A DNA stretch of 52,370 nucleotides from Sciscionella sediminilitoris. Its GTDB lineage: Bacteria > Actinomycetota > Actinomycetes > Mycobacteriales > Pseudonocardiaceae. The stretch spans positions 1-52,370 of the forward strand of contig NZ_JALM01000049.1 of assembly GCF_000737195.2 (NCBI RefSeq), written 5' to 3'. The notes beneath the pieces are model-generated. The model saw only the letters and a list, made by a program, of their open reading frames with translations. It searched no databases and was not told where the DNA came from. Positions within the stretch are counted from its first letter, which is position 1; every line of letters begins with the position of its first letter. The position numbers and the translations under genes are program-made. Below are positions 7,622 to 16,114 of this stretch, one piece after another.

Positions 7622-8887
7622 ATGGCGGCTCCGCATACCGCACGCCGAGGCCGTCAGCGAGGCGAACTGCGTCGTTACTCCGAGGTTCCGCCAGAAGTTG
7701 ACGGGTCGGCCACCGGCGATCGCACGCAGCGTGTGCCGGCCAGGATCGCCCGGTCCGTTCGTAGTATCGGACGTGGACTCGCCGCACCCGGGGTCGAACG
7801 CGATCGCCTTCTGTTGCTCCTCAAGGCAGTGGTCGCGGCGTCCGCGGCCTGGGGGATCGCCGCCGTCGTACTGGGTTTGCCCTCGGCCACCTTCGCGCCG
7901 TTTTCGGCGCTGTTGACCGTGCGCGCCACCGTAGTGCAGTCGATCGACCAGTCATTGCGCTACGCCGCAGCCGTGCTGGTCGGAGTCACCCTCGCCGGAC
8001 TGGTCGAACTGCCGATCGGGCCGAACCTTCCCGCATTTGTTCTGCTGATGTTCCTCGCGCTGGCGCTGAGCCGAATCCGTGAGTTCGGCGGCCAGGGCGT
8101 GCAGGTCTCGGTCGCGGCCGCATTCGCCTACGCCGCGCTCGCCGGGGCAACGAACTGGCAGCAAGGGCTCGTGCGGCTGGGCTGGTTGGCCGCGCTGGTA
8201 GCACTAGGGTGCGCGCTAGGACTGGTAGTCAATTTCGTGATCGCCCCACCGCTGCGCTACCGGCACGTCGCCAGCAGCGTGCATTTCGGGGGTGCGTTGC
8301 TGGCCACGTTGCTCTCCGAGATCAGCACGTCCTTGCGTACCGGAATCCCTACACAGCGCACCACCGATTTCTGGCGAGACCGGTGCGAAGCGATCCCGGA
8401 GAGCCTCGCGCAAGCCCAGCAAACTATCGCCGACTCAGCGCAAACGATGCGGATCAATCCGCGGCGGCTGCTGATGCGCCAGAGCAGTTCCTTGGACAGA
8501 TACCGGACGATCGTGGAGACACTCGACCGTGCAGTGGGACAGTGCGTCACCATTACCCACGGGCTGGCCAGCATCAACACCGGCGAGTACCCGAGCGGCG
8601 ACACAGCCGAACACTTCCTGCTGCTATATGCGGGATTCCTCGACGACATCACCAAAGCCGTGCGAATCCTGAGCCAGCTACCCGCACACGGCAACAAGCA
8701 CACGTTGCGCTCGCTCGACATGGTGGTATCGCAGGCCTGGCGGTCGTGTCACCAGCTGCCCGAGCTGACCGCCGAGCAACAAGGGAGCTGGCCGACCTTG
8801 ACCGCCCTGCGCATCGACGCGCACCGACTGACCGAGGAAATCGCCAAGGTCGCGCGATCGTTCGAAGCGCTCAGCAGGGGTGAATAG
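7622..8887 (+). CDS. Aromatic acid exporter (ArAE/FUSC-like) membrane protein
   Basis: A 421-residue integral membrane protein. A basic cytoplasmic N-terminus of about 60 residues leads into a block of closely spaced hydrophobic helices (about residues 64-200: LLLLLKAVVAASAAWGIAAVV, LRYAAAVLVGVTLAGLV, FVLLMFLALAL and others). A long soluble helical C-terminal domain follows (about 215-421). This half-size FUSC/ArAE_1 arrangement is typical of Gram-positive proteins related to the AaeB efflux family. GGGGAGG precedes the ATG at 7622 by 9 bases. The substrate is unknown; efflux of aromatic or organic acids is a family-level inference. It is probably co-transcribed with the ORF at 7300. Confidence 0.75.
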   Translation: MAAPHTARRGRQRGELRRYSEVPPEVDGSATGDRTQRVPARIARSVRSIGRGLAAPGVERDRLLLLLKAVVAASAAWGIAAVVLGLPSATFAPFSALLTVRATVVQSIDQSLRYAAAVLVGVTLAGLVELPIGPNLPAFVLLMFLALALSRIREFGGQGVQVSVAAAFAYAALAGATNWQQGLVRLGWLAALVALGCALGLVVNFVIAPPLRYRHVASSVHFGGALLATLLSEISTSLRTGIPTQRTTDFWRDRCEAIPESLAQAQQTIADSAQTMRINPRRLLMRQSSSLDRYRTIVETLDRAVGQCVTITHGLASINTGEYPSGDTAEHFLLLYAGFLDDITKAVRILSQLPAHGNKHTLRSLDMVVSQAWRSCHQLPELTAEQQGSWPTLTALRIDAHRLTEEIAKVARSFEALSRGE

Positions 8888-8978
8888 TTTTCCCACTCGA
8901 ACCGGTCCGAGACGCTCGCTGTGCGTGCGGCCGCGCCGAAGGAGAGTAGGGATACGGCGGCCTGGGTAGCCCACTGTC

Positions 8979-9320
8979 ATGGCTATGTCTCGTCCTGGTC
9001 CGCTGCGGTGGTGCTGGTATGCCTTCGGTGGTCGGCTTCCCGATGATTACCGCGAGTGGGTGCGTCAGGACGCGGCCGGTCCTCACTGGCTGAGGCGGCA
9101 TCTGTTGCGGGTGCTGGTGCAGGCGGCACCGGTGGTGTTGGTCGCTGTGCTGCTGCTGGGGTGGCTGACTCCGGTGCCGTGGTGGATGATCGGCGCGGTC
9201 CTGGCAGCCGGCCTGCTGATGAGCGCGTTCCTGACTGCGGGTATGGCGCGGGAACTGAACAAGGCTCGGCTGGTCAAGCATGGCTTGCCGCCGGAATCGA
9301 TGTCCGGTTCGTCCGAGTAG
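8979..9320 (+). CDS. DUF5313 family membrane protein
   Basis: A 113-residue protein with the DUF5313 signature: PLRWCWYAFGGRLPDDYREWV at the N-terminus, then a short amphipathic stretch with an HLLRVLVQ core, two hydrophobic segments (about residues 49-64 and 66-88) and a basic C-terminal tail ending in HGLPPES. The family is confined largely to Actinobacteria and has no known function. An alternative start two codons later (8985) is equally possible. It follows the exporter gene on the same strand with about 90 bases between. Confidence 0.8.
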   Translation: MAMSRPGPLRWCWYAFGGRLPDDYREWVRQDAAGPHWLRRHLLRVLVQAAPVVLVAVLLLGWLTPVPWWMIGAVLAAGLLMSAFLTAGMARELNKARLVKHGLPPESMSGSSE

Positions 9321-9634
9321 AGACAGAGTCTCGGGCTCCCCCTCGTGGCTGGCCCTGTTGCTCGGGCGCGACTGAGTCGCCCTGACTCACCGCAGGCGTA
9401 CTGATGGTGCACGTGGTTTCGCCGTGGTAATCGATACGTGAATCCACGCATGGTGCGATTCGGTCGATGAAATCCGGGTACTTCGATAAGCCATGGAGCT
9501 AAGCGATACCGAGTATTCGCGTGGAATGCGTGTCACGGGACGGTTTGACCGCCATCGTGAGGGGAGGCACGGCGGATCGCGGGCCACTAAGACACCGCGG
9601 ACGGCCACGGGGATGGTTGCGACGATACCGCTGG
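9321..9634 (+). other. Intergenic stretch with a promoter
   Basis: About 315 bases without a gene. It holds a short inverted repeat at 9368-9380 (GCGACT/AGTCGC, possibly a weak terminator) and the SigB/F-like promoter at 9457-9481. Nothing else was recognised. Confidence 0.4.
9457..9481 (+). promoter_or_regulatory. SigB/F-like promoter of AI-2E exporter gene
   Basis: GATT (9457-9460), 15 bases, GGGTAC (9476-9481). The leader to the ATG at 9638 would be about 150 bases unless translation starts earlier at a GTG at 9521. Confidence 0.45.
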
Positions 9635-9637
9635 ATG

Positions 9638-10900
9638 ATGGCTGATCACGCTGGCCCCGTGCAGGGAGACGACGGTACCGGTCCGGATACTGCTGAGAAG
9701 TCGCTGGACCCCGGTCCTGGATCGAATCCGGTCGGTGATCGGCTGCCGCTTGGCTGGCGACTGAGCGCGGCGTTCGCCTGGAGGGGACTCGTATGTTTTG
9801 CCGCGCTGGCGGTTCTGGGCTATTTGATCGCTTATCTGGCCGTGGTGGTGATCCCGGTCGCTGTCGCATTGTTATTGGCGGCGCTGCTGCATCCGGTCGT
9901 GACCCGGCTGGTGCGATGGGGGCTGCCTCGTGCGGTCGCTGTGGCATTGGCGGTGATCGGAGGGCTCGCGATCATCGGTGGTGTGCTCAGCGCGGTGATC
10001 AATGCACTGCTGACTGGGCTTCCTGATCTGCAGGGCAAGCTAGGTGACAGTGTCCAGCAGATCAATGGATGGCTGGCGGCCGGGCCGCTGCGGTTGTCAC
10101 CGCATACGCTGCAGGATCTGTTCGATCGAGCGATCGCCATGGCGAGAGCTCATCAGGCCGGTTTACTCTCCGGGGCACTCAGCACGCTGGCCGAGAGCCT
10201 GACTGCGATCGCGTTGGCGATTTTCACGCTGATATTTTTCTTGTACGAGGGCGCCTCGATATGGCATTTTGTGGTTCGGGCGGCGCCGGCGCGCGACCGG
10301 GTTCGGATAGAGACCGCGGGGCATGCTGGTTTCTCCGCGCTGACGTACTATGTGCGCGCGACGATACTTGTGGCGGCGGGCGACGCGCTCGGGATCGGGA
10401 TCGGGTTGTTGATTCTCGGGATACCATTGGCGTTGCCGCTGGCGGCGTTGGTCTTTCTCGGCGCGTTCGTCCCGATCGCGGGCACGGTGCTGGCTGGTGC
10501 GGTCGCGGTATTGGTCACTCTTGTCACCAATGGGCTCGGAGCGGCGCTGATCATGCTGGTCGTGGTCGTAGTCGTCATGCAGCTGGAAGGAAATGTGCTG
10601 CAGCCACTGTTGCTCGGCCACACGTTGCACCTGCACCCCTTGGCTATCGTTCTGGCCATTACGGTCGGAGCAGTCACCGCTGGAGTCCCGGGTGCCTTGT
10701 TCGCGGTGCCGCTGCTGACCGTGCTCGTTTCCGGCACACGTCGCCTGAAGGGCCGAGTGCCGGAAAGCATGTCCCAGCAGCCGGCAGGTGCGGGAAGAGT
10801 GGCGCGGTGCTTCATGCGCTTCGTCCGAGGCGGCCGCCGTCGATCGCGACGAGGTGGCAAGGGGTCTGCTCGTATCGGACAGCGGCCTGATACGAGATGA
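9638..10900 (+). CDS. AI-2E family transporter (PF01594 type)
   Basis: A 420-residue polytopic membrane protein. A charged N-terminus of about 40 residues precedes paired helices (about residues 50-105). A less hydrophobic amphipathic domain follows (about 120-180), then a cluster of helices with the family's conserved core (LEGNVLQPLLLGHTLHLHP, about residues 323-341). Members export small solutes such as AI-2 or act as Na+/H+ antiporters, but the substrate here is unknown. The C-terminus carries a very basic 45-residue tail (RRRSRRGGK). The start codon is uncertain: 9635, 9638 and a GTG at 9521 are all in frame with no clear Shine-Dalgarno. Confidence 0.8.
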   Translation: MADHAGPVQGDDGTGPDTAEKSLDPGPGSNPVGDRLPLGWRLSAAFAWRGLVCFAALAVLGYLIAYLAVVVIPVAVALLLAALLHPVVTRLVRWGLPRAVAVALAVIGGLAIIGGVLSAVINALLTGLPDLQGKLGDSVQQINGWLAAGPLRLSPHTLQDLFDRAIAMARAHQAGLLSGALSTLAESLTAIALAIFTLIFFLYEGASIWHFVVRAAPARDRVRIETAGHAGFSALTYYVRATILVAAGDALGIGIGLLILGIPLALPLAALVFLGAFVPIAGTVLAGAVAVLVTLVTNGLGAALIMLVVVVVVMQLEGNVLQPLLLGHTLHLHPLAIVLAITVGAVTAGVPGALFAVPLLTVLVSGTRRLKGRVPESMSQQPAGAGRVARCFMRFVRGGRRRSRRGGKGSARIGQRPDTR

Positions 10901-10967
10901 CCGCCGAGCACGAAGCCGGCGATTGCCGTACGGGATACCTGAGACACGTGCCGAAGGTGCGCCGAGG

Positions 10968-11813
10968 ATGCAGTGGACAGCGGTGGGAGCGGCACTGGGC
11001 GCGGCGGTCGGGTTCGCGGTCAATACCAGCTTCCAGCATCACGGGGTAACGGGAACCCACACCGATGCCAAGGCCCATTGGTGGGTGCGGGTGGCTACCC
11101 GCCCGGTGTGGCTGGCGGGTTCCGCGGCAGGGCTCGTCGCGGTGGCGCTGCAGGCGTTCGCGCTCGCGATGGGGCCGGTGACCATCGTGCAGCCGATACT
11201 GACCACGGAGCTCGTTTTCGCGCTCTCGGCCAATGGGTTCTTGCAGCGGCGTCGGCCGGACCGGGCCGAGGTGGTGTGGGCAGGGATCCTGCTCGCGGGC
11301 TTGACGGCCTTTTTGCTGGCCGCCAGCCCACAATCCGGCTCGCCTGGCCAGATCAGCCGGACGACTCTGCTCCTGAGCGCCTTGACGACGCTGGGGCTGG
11401 CCGCGGTGCTGGTCGTGCTGGCGAACGGAACACTGTCCCGGTATCGTGCGGCTCTGCTCGGCGCCAGCACGGGTTTGGGCTTCGGTATCGTGAGTGTGCT
11501 GGGAAAGTACTGTTTGCTCCAGATCAGGGACGGACCGCTACCGGTCCTGATGGACTGGCCGGTCTGGATGTTGCTGGCCATGGCACTGGCCTCGGTGATC
11601 GTAGAACAGGCAGGGTTTCGTGCAGGGCCTCTGGCGGCCTCGCTGCCGCCACTGACGGTGCTCGATCCGCTCGTGGCCACCTGTGGCGGTGTGGTCGCGT
11701 TGAACGAGACGATGCGGGTCTCGGGGGCGGCGCTGGTGTTCGAAGGGATTTCGGGCGTGTGTTTGGTATCCGCGGCGATCGGTCTCGCGCGCCATACGGC
11801 CGTCGACCGATGA
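10968..11813 (+). CDS. DMT/NIPA-like membrane transporter
   Basis: A 281-residue protein made almost entirely of hydrophobic helices (about nine), with the drug/metabolite-transporter layout. The VTIVQPILTTELVFAL region near residue 68 and ASLPPLTVLDPLVATCGGVVAL near residue 225 match DMT repeats as in NIPA-type magnesium-transporter-like proteins. The ATG at 10968 follows the exporter's stop by 67 bases, so the two are probably co-transcribed. The upstream in-frame extension is basic and non-hydrophobic and is rejected. Substrate unknown. Confidence 0.78.
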   Translation: MQWTAVGAALGAAVGFAVNTSFQHHGVTGTHTDAKAHWWVRVATRPVWLAGSAAGLVAVALQAFALAMGPVTIVQPILTTELVFALSANGFLQRRRPDRAEVVWAGILLAGLTAFLLAASPQSGSPGQISRTTLLLSALTTLGLAAVLVVLANGTLSRYRAALLGASTGLGFGIVSVLGKYCLLQIRDGPLPVLMDWPVWMLLAMALASVIVEQAGFRAGPLAASLPPLTVLDPLVATCGGVVALNETMRVSGAALVFEGISGVCLVSAAIGLARHTAVDR

Positions 11814-11848
11814 GTTCCGGGCGCCCGACGTGGGGTCTGCCGGTGGCG

Positions 11849-12268
11849 CTAGCCGACCACGGGGAGATAGGTCAGAAGCTGGCTGGTCAGTTCTTCGGTC
11901 GTGGTGTCGAACCGCGGTGGGTCGGCTGGGGTGGGATAGTTCTCGGGTTCGGCGCGGACGGATTTGACAAAGGTGACGACGGCGTCTGGTTCGGGCAGCA
12001 GTTTTTCGGTGTGGTAAGCGAGGATCAGCAGGTCTTCGCCGGAGTATGTCTCGATACCGAATGCCCATCCGTACCGTTGGTCCCAGACCAGGGCGGCCTC
12101 GCGGTCTGGCCGGTGTGGTGCGGGGGTGGCGAGTGCGATGTAGGCATTGGCCAGTTCGGCGACCTCACAACAGGTGGCGCCCGGACCGAGGCCGAACCCA
12201 GCGGCTACCCGGTGCACGTAGGTGCGCAGGGCCCAGTCCAGCCAGTCGATGTCGGATTCGTTGTACAT
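11849..12268 (-). CDS. DUF6292 family protein (copy 2)
   Basis: A 139-residue DUF6292 protein with the pattern YVHRVAAGFGLG, TCCEVAELANAYIAL, ALVWDQRYGWAFGIE and LLPEPDAVVTFV, clearly paralogous to the protein at 3461-3865. It follows the STAS gene with a TAATG stop-start overlap (the ATG begins at the last base of the stop), so the two are probably translationally coupled and may work together. The C-terminal 40 residues beyond the DUF are specific to this copy. Function unknown; pairing with a STAS protein suggests a regulatory role. Confidence 0.75.
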   Translation of the reverse strand: MYNESDIDWLDWALRTYVHRVAAGFGLGPGATCCEVAELANAYIALATPAPHRPDREAALVWDQRYGWAFGIETYSGEDLLILAYHTEKLLPEPDAVVTFVKSVRAEPENYPTPADPPRFDTTTEELTSQLLTYLPVVG

Positions 12269-12813
12269 TATCGTGATCCCGATGCCTGGTCAGTGGGGTC
12301 TTCACGCGGCGTCGCGGGGTAACCGGGTGTCGTAAGCTGGTCACGATCTGGGCCGGAGTGGTCGCGGATGGCGCTCAGGTGCCGACTGCGCAGGGTGGCG
12401 TCGACCGCGCCAGACACCGAGGCATACCAATGCAGTGCCTGGTCGGCGCCGGTGATCTCCAATGTGCGCCGCACTGCCGTGGTTCGGCTGACCACTGCGA
12501 GTGCGCGGCGGTTGGCCCTAGCTCGCTCACCGGCATGCAGGACAACCTCGGCTCCTGACGCGCCGAGGAAGGTGGTCTCGGACAGGTCGACCACCACCGT
12601 GTGCACGCACGAGCCGTTGTCGTCGATGCTGTGCAACTCGCGTGCCAGCAGTGGGGAGGTGATCAGATCCAGCTCCCCCCGAGCGGGGCATACCACCACA
12701 CCCCGTCGTGGACAGAAGCGATACAGGTGCAGCCGTGGGTGGGCGCACACCAGCAAACCGTGGTGTTCGTGGTGCCGCTGCGATTTCGGATATCCGATCG
12801 AAGAGGGCGTCAT
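12268..12813 (-). CDS. STAS-domain protein (anti-sigma antagonist-like)
   Basis: A 181-residue protein whose middle (about residues 35-130) is a STAS fold: VVCPARGELDLITSPLL, then TVVVDLSETTFLGASGAEVV and a RRALAVVSRTTAVRRTLE strand-helix. In RsbV/SpoIIAA the corresponding loop reads D-S-S-G and the first Ser is phosphorylated. Here it reads G-A-S-G, so the usual phosphosite appears to be missing. The ATG at 12813 is chosen because AGGAG lies 9 bases upstream. The C-terminal 45 residues are low-complexity. It is coupled by TAATG overlap to DUF6292 copy 2. No promoter of the common type was found upstream. Confidence 0.78.
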   Translation of the reverse strand: MTPSSIGYPKSQRHHEHHGLLVCAHPRLHLYRFCPRRGVVVCPARGELDLITSPLLARELHSIDDNGSCVHTVVVDLSETTFLGASGAEVVLHAGERARANRRALAVVSRTTAVRRTLEITGADQALHWYASVSGAVDATLRSRHLSAIRDHSGPDRDQLTTPGYPATPREDPTDQASGSR

Positions 12814-12995
12814 TCGATACAACTCCTGGCATGACGGGATGTCAACAGAGAGATGCGCCGCCCCCGACCACGGCGCAGCGTTCTGCTGAATGGATCAGGA
12901 AACGCGGAATGCGGCACGTGGTTTGAACCGTCCGACAAATATATTCCCTCCCGGCCCGAAAAGGCAACTCCTTTACGGAATTCCGGTGGCGACCT

Positions 12996-13751
12996 TCAGT
13001 TGTTGGCCGCCGGAACCCTTCGGTGTTCCCCAGCGCTGGGCCCGTCGGCCCCTGCTTCGAACCGCCGCTGGCTTACCGATCCGGTGGTGTCGTTGAGCAT
13101 CCGCAGATCGTGGGCGAACCCGCGCGGTGCTCGTCCATTCAAGCGGGCACTGGTGCGCACGGGCGCCTCCGCAGTGGCGAGTACAGGAAACCGGTGTGCC
13201 CGCAGACGTGCTAACAGGCCCGCGTCCTCTCCGGTTGCCAAGGGGGGAAATCCGCCTACTCGCGTGTATGCGACCGCACGTACGCCGAGATTCGCGCCGT
13301 GTGCGTGTCGATGTCCCTGCCGGGGCCGGTAACGTGCGTCGAAGGCGTGTCGCAGGCCGGCAGCGAGCCGCACCGTTCCGGCGAACGCATCCCAGCCGCA
13401 TACTGCCGCCCGCAGCTGGCTCGTCAGCCAATCCCGGGGGACGACAGTATCGGCATCGGTGCAAGCGATCCAGAGTCCGGCGATTCCGAAATGTCGAAGA
13501 GCCTCGTCTGCCCCGGCGGCACGTGAGCGTCCCACGTTGCGCCACTGAACCGTGTGCGTATGAGCTCCGGCCCGGGTCGCGCGCCACGGTGTCTCGTCGG
13601 TACAGGTGTCGGCCACCACGATCACCGCGAAGTCCAGCGTGGTCGGCAGTCTGGTCCCGGCGACGAGGACGGAATCGACGCACGCTTCGATGCTCGCTGC
13701 TTCGTCGTGGGCCGGGACGATCACGGCGATCGCCTGAACACCGGCGGTCAT
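12996..13751 (-). CDS. Family 2 glycosyltransferase
   Basis: A 251-residue soluble GT-A enzyme. AVIVPAHDEAASIEACVDS (about residues 9-27) is the nucleotide-sugar binding start, WIACTDADTVVPRDWL (about 94-109) holds the DxD-type metal site, and GGFPPLATGEDAGLLARL (about 165-182) carries the catalytic ED. No membrane segment is visible. Its ATG overlaps the stop of the methyltransferase gene (ATGA), making it the last gene of a four-gene operon starting at 16053. The acceptor is unknown; the operon suggests glycosylation of a small molecule that is also deacetylated and methylated. Confidence 0.85.
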   Translation of the reverse strand: MTAGVQAIAVIVPAHDEAASIEACVDSVLVAGTRLPTTLDFAVIVVADTCTDETPWRATRAGAHTHTVQWRNVGRSRAAGADEALRHFGIAGLWIACTDADTVVPRDWLTSQLRAAVCGWDAFAGTVRLAAGLRHAFDARYRPRQGHRHAHGANLGVRAVAYTRVGGFPPLATGEDAGLLARLRAHRFPVLATAEAPVRTSARLNGRAPRGFAHDLRMLNDTTGSVSQRRFEAGADGPSAGEHRRVPAANN

Positions 13752-14338
13752 CGGGGTTCCCGTTCGTACAGGTCGATCAGAAATTCGCGCTCCGCATAAC
13801 CGCCAAGTGACCGGAACTCTGCGCCGGTGCGCAGTTCGGCATGTACCGTATCTCCGTCACAACGCTGCTCGGTGCTGCGCGGGCGCCAGTGCACCGCGAC
13901 AAGGTGGCCGCCCGGTTCCAGACTGGCCGCGATCTCCGTATACAGCGCCAGCCGGTCGTCGGCGCAGAGATAGTAGGCCAGTTCGCTGAGAACGACCAGA
14001 TCGAACCTCTCACTCGGCCATTGGTCGGGGACCGCGCCGACTTCGGCCGTCACCCCACGTTTCCCCCTGAGGCGGGCAGCGGTCGTCTGAACCGCTCGAC
14101 GGTCGATGTCCCAGCACAGCAATCGACGGCAGCGGCCGGTCAATGCCTGCGACAGCAATCCGATCGAACACCCTGGTTCGAAGCAGGAGCGGTACATCCG
14201 GTGGGGTAGGAGCGCCACTGTGCTCGCGTGTTTACGTCGCTCGTACCAATTGTCGGCCAGTCCCCACGGATCGGAGCTCTCGTCGTATTTCGCCGCGAAA
14301 TACTTGGCATCGCGCGAGCCGTGCATGTCGGCGTTCAC
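13748..14338 (-). CDS. SAM-dependent methyltransferase (NodS-like)
   Basis: A 196-residue class I methyltransferase. KYFAAKYDESSDPWGLADNWYERRKHA at the N-terminus is typical of the NodS-like group. FEPGCSIGLLSQAL (about residues 53-66) is motif I, LLCWDID near residue 76 is the acidic end of beta-2, and FDLVVLSELAYYL near residue 113 is motif IV. NodS methylates an amino group on a chitooligosaccharide after deacetylation, and here too a PIG-L deacetylase gene is immediately upstream with a 4-base GTGA overlap. The parallel is suggestive, not proof. The gene also overlaps the glycosyltransferase downstream. Confidence 0.83.
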   Translation of the reverse strand: MNADMHGSRDAKYFAAKYDESSDPWGLADNWYERRKHASTVALLPHRMYRSCFEPGCSIGLLSQALTGRCRRLLCWDIDRRAVQTTAARLRGKRGVTAEVGAVPDQWPSERFDLVVLSELAYYLCADDRLALYTEIAASLEPGGHLVAVHWRPRSTEQRCDGDTVHAELRTGAEFRSLGGYAEREFLIDLYEREPR

Positions 14339-15069
14339 AGGAAGAACACCTCGAATTCGCGCAACAGGCGGGCGAGCACGTGTTCGGTCAGTACCGGCTG
14401 GTCGGCGGGGTCAGGGGAAAGTGGTTCGGTCTGAGTCACGAACTCCTCGGCGGCGCGCCGTTTCGCCCCGACGGCGGTGGCATCGAGAGCTACCGACCTC
14501 GCTCGGCGCCACGGCACCCGCGGGTCGGCTGGAGATGCCCAGTGCCACATCCAGATGGGGTAGCCGGCATACCGTGCGCCGCTCTCGGCCGCCGCTCGCT
14601 GCGCCGCGCGGCCGGTGGCCTCGTGATCAGGGTGTCCGTCGTGCCGCCAGGTCGACAGGCACAGGGTTCGTGGGGTGCACAGCTTGCTCAAGGCACCGCA
14701 CAACAGTGGCTCGTTTCCGGCGACGGCGCCGTCCCGGCAGGCCAGCCGTACGGTGTGGCAGTCGTCGAGTCCGAGTTGTGACCAGGCTGCTTTGCTCTCG
14801 ACGCGGCGGTGCTGGCCGAGCGCGTGTCGTGCCCAGGTCCGGCTGTCCGGATGGGATCGTTCCCCGTCGGTGACCGCGACTATCGTGATCGAACTGCCCT
14901 GGCCCGCCCACTGCGCCAAGGTTCCTCCGGCACCGAGCACTTCGTCGTCCGGGTGCGGAGCGGCGAGGACGACATGTTCGGGTGTGTCGATCGGCCACCG
15001 AGGCGGGCACAGCCCCGGCCAGCTGCGCCAGGCTGTCTCTGTGGTGCCGGAGCCGCTCAGATCGGGCAC
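14335..15069 (-). CDS. PIG-L (LmbE-like) deacetylase
   Basis: A 244-residue zinc-dependent N-deacetylase fold. AAPHPDDEVLGAGG (about residues 36-49) is the family metal and catalytic motif, and WRHDGHPDHEATG (about 141-153) supplies the third zinc ligand. Relatives include MshB and the GlcNAc-PI de-N-acetylase. It is the second gene of the operon, starting with GTG 3 bases after the stop of the acyl-CoA dehydrogenase-like gene and overlapping the methyltransferase by 4 bases. In other bacteria PIG-L and methyltransferase domains of this kind are sometimes fused into one protein, supporting a joint function. Substrate unknown. Confidence 0.86.
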   Translation of the reverse strand: MPDLSGSGTTETAWRSWPGLCPPRWPIDTPEHVVLAAPHPDDEVLGAGGTLAQWAGQGSSITIVAVTDGERSHPDSRTWARHALGQHRRVESKAAWSQLGLDDCHTVRLACRDGAVAGNEPLLCGALSKLCTPRTLCLSTWRHDGHPDHEATGRAAQRAAAESGARYAGYPIWMWHWASPADPRVPWRRARSVALDATAVGAKRRAAEEFVTQTEPLSPDPADQPVLTEHVLARLLREFEVFFL

Positions 15070-15072
15070 GGT

Positions 15073-16053
15073 TCACCAGCCCAGGTCCGGCTCGTCCAAT
15101 AACCTGGCGAGTGCCGCGAGGTCTCGTTCCGCATGGCTTTGCCGCACATAGGTCAGCAGGTCGGCGATCCGGCGCGAATGTTCGGTGTCGGTGGCCAGTG
15201 GCCCTGGTCCGAGCGCTCGGCCAACATGATCGATCGAGACCTGAGCCGTGTTCTCGACGATCGCGCGGACGCGGAGCGCCCGTAGCTGGGCGGCGGCGAG
15301 GTCGTCCCATGGCTCACTGGCGGCGGCGGACAGTGCCCAGCGGCTTGCGGCAAGCGCTGCGTCGACCGCGCCGAGGTGTGCCTTGCCGTGGTCATCGAGC
15401 GCGTCGGCGCCCTGTGCGCGATAGAGCGGTCCGGCGATTCCGGCAGCTCCGCCGAGCCAACAGGCGGCTACCGAGATCGCGCCGAACCAGAACCCGGGAC
15501 GGTCGAGGTAGGCTCCGGGCTCGCCGACCGGGGTGGCCGGGACATCATGCAGGGTCACGGTCCTGGTGTCGCTTCCGGCCATCCCGACCCCCTGCCAGCT
15601 CGGTGGTCCCGGCTCGACTCCCGCGTCGGCACAGTCCACGGCGAACAGCCGTACTCCGTCGGGACAGTGCGCGGTGATCAGTGCGTGCGTGTACACCGTG
15701 GCCCCGGAACACCACTGCTTGGTTCCGACGAGACGCCATATCCCGTGACCGTCTCGAATACCCTCGACGAACGAGGTGGGCGGATCGGCAGCCCATACGC
15801 CCCAGTACTGCCCCGGTTTCACCGCCGGGCCGCCGAGCTCTCCATTGATCGTCGCGGCGTCCACGTGTGCCTCGGCCAACCGGGCCAGATCGAGATTGCG
15901 CGCACCGATCTCGTACAGGTATTGCCACCGCCGCATACGTTGTCCGGGGGACCCCGTGCCGGGGTGACCGCACTGCCGCAGCGCCTCGTCGGCGATCGGC
16001 TCGAACGCAGCGGTCGCCAGCTGACTGGTATCGGTCTCCTCGATCGTGGTCAT
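15073..16053 (-). CDS. Acyl-CoA dehydrogenase-like flavoprotein
   Basis: A 326-residue protein with acyl-CoA dehydrogenase middle and C-terminal features: KQWCSGATVYTHALITA (beta-domain near residue 112), a hydrophobic helix near residues 190-210 (FWFGAISVAACWLGGAAGIA) and a helical C-terminus. It is shorter than the usual ~380 residues and lacks part of the N-terminal helical domain. The active-site base is not obvious, so it may oxidise something other than an acyl-CoA. The ATG at 16053 is 9 bases after the -10 of a perfect SigB/F-type promoter, so it is leaderless. It is the first gene of the operon with PIG-L, methyltransferase and glycosyltransferase. Confidence 0.78.
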   Translation of the reverse strand: MTTIEETDTSQLATAAFEPIADEALRQCGHPGTGSPGQRMRRWQYLYEIGARNLDLARLAEAHVDAATINGELGGPAVKPGQYWGVWAADPPTSFVEGIRDGHGIWRLVGTKQWCSGATVYTHALITAHCPDGVRLFAVDCADAGVEPGPPSWQGVGMAGSDTRTVTLHDVPATPVGEPGAYLDRPGFWFGAISVAACWLGGAAGIAGPLYRAQGADALDDHGKAHLGAVDAALAASRWALSAAASEPWDDLAAAQLRALRVRAIVENTAQVSIDHVGRALGPGPLATDTEHSRRIADLLTYVRQSHAERDLAALARLLDEPDLGW

Positions 16054-16062
16054 GCTCGGCCG

Positions 16063-16087
16063 GTACCCGCCAGCGCCAGGAATAAAC
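16063..16087 (-). promoter_or_regulatory. SigB/F-type promoter of the PIG-L operon
   Basis: On the minus strand GTTT (16084-16087), 15 bases, GGGTAC (16063-16068). The ATG at 16053 follows the -10 by 9 bases, so the operon mRNA is probably leaderless. Confidence 0.7.
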
Positions 16088-16105
16088 CCCGCGAACTTCG
16101 GGTAC
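16080..16105 (+). promoter_or_regulatory. SigB/F-like promoter of FAD oxidoreductase gene
   Basis: GAAT (16080-16083), 16 bases, GGGTAC (16100-16105), with the ATG at 16115 nine bases on (leaderless). Its -35 lies within the divergent promoter, so the two polymerase sites overlap inside a 61-base gap. Confidence 0.5.
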
Positions 16106-16114
16106 GACCTGGTC

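Noticed and set aside
10973-12322. Plus-strand open frame of 449 codons
   Set aside because: A Gly/Arg-rich shadow of the DMT transporter and DUF6292 genes.
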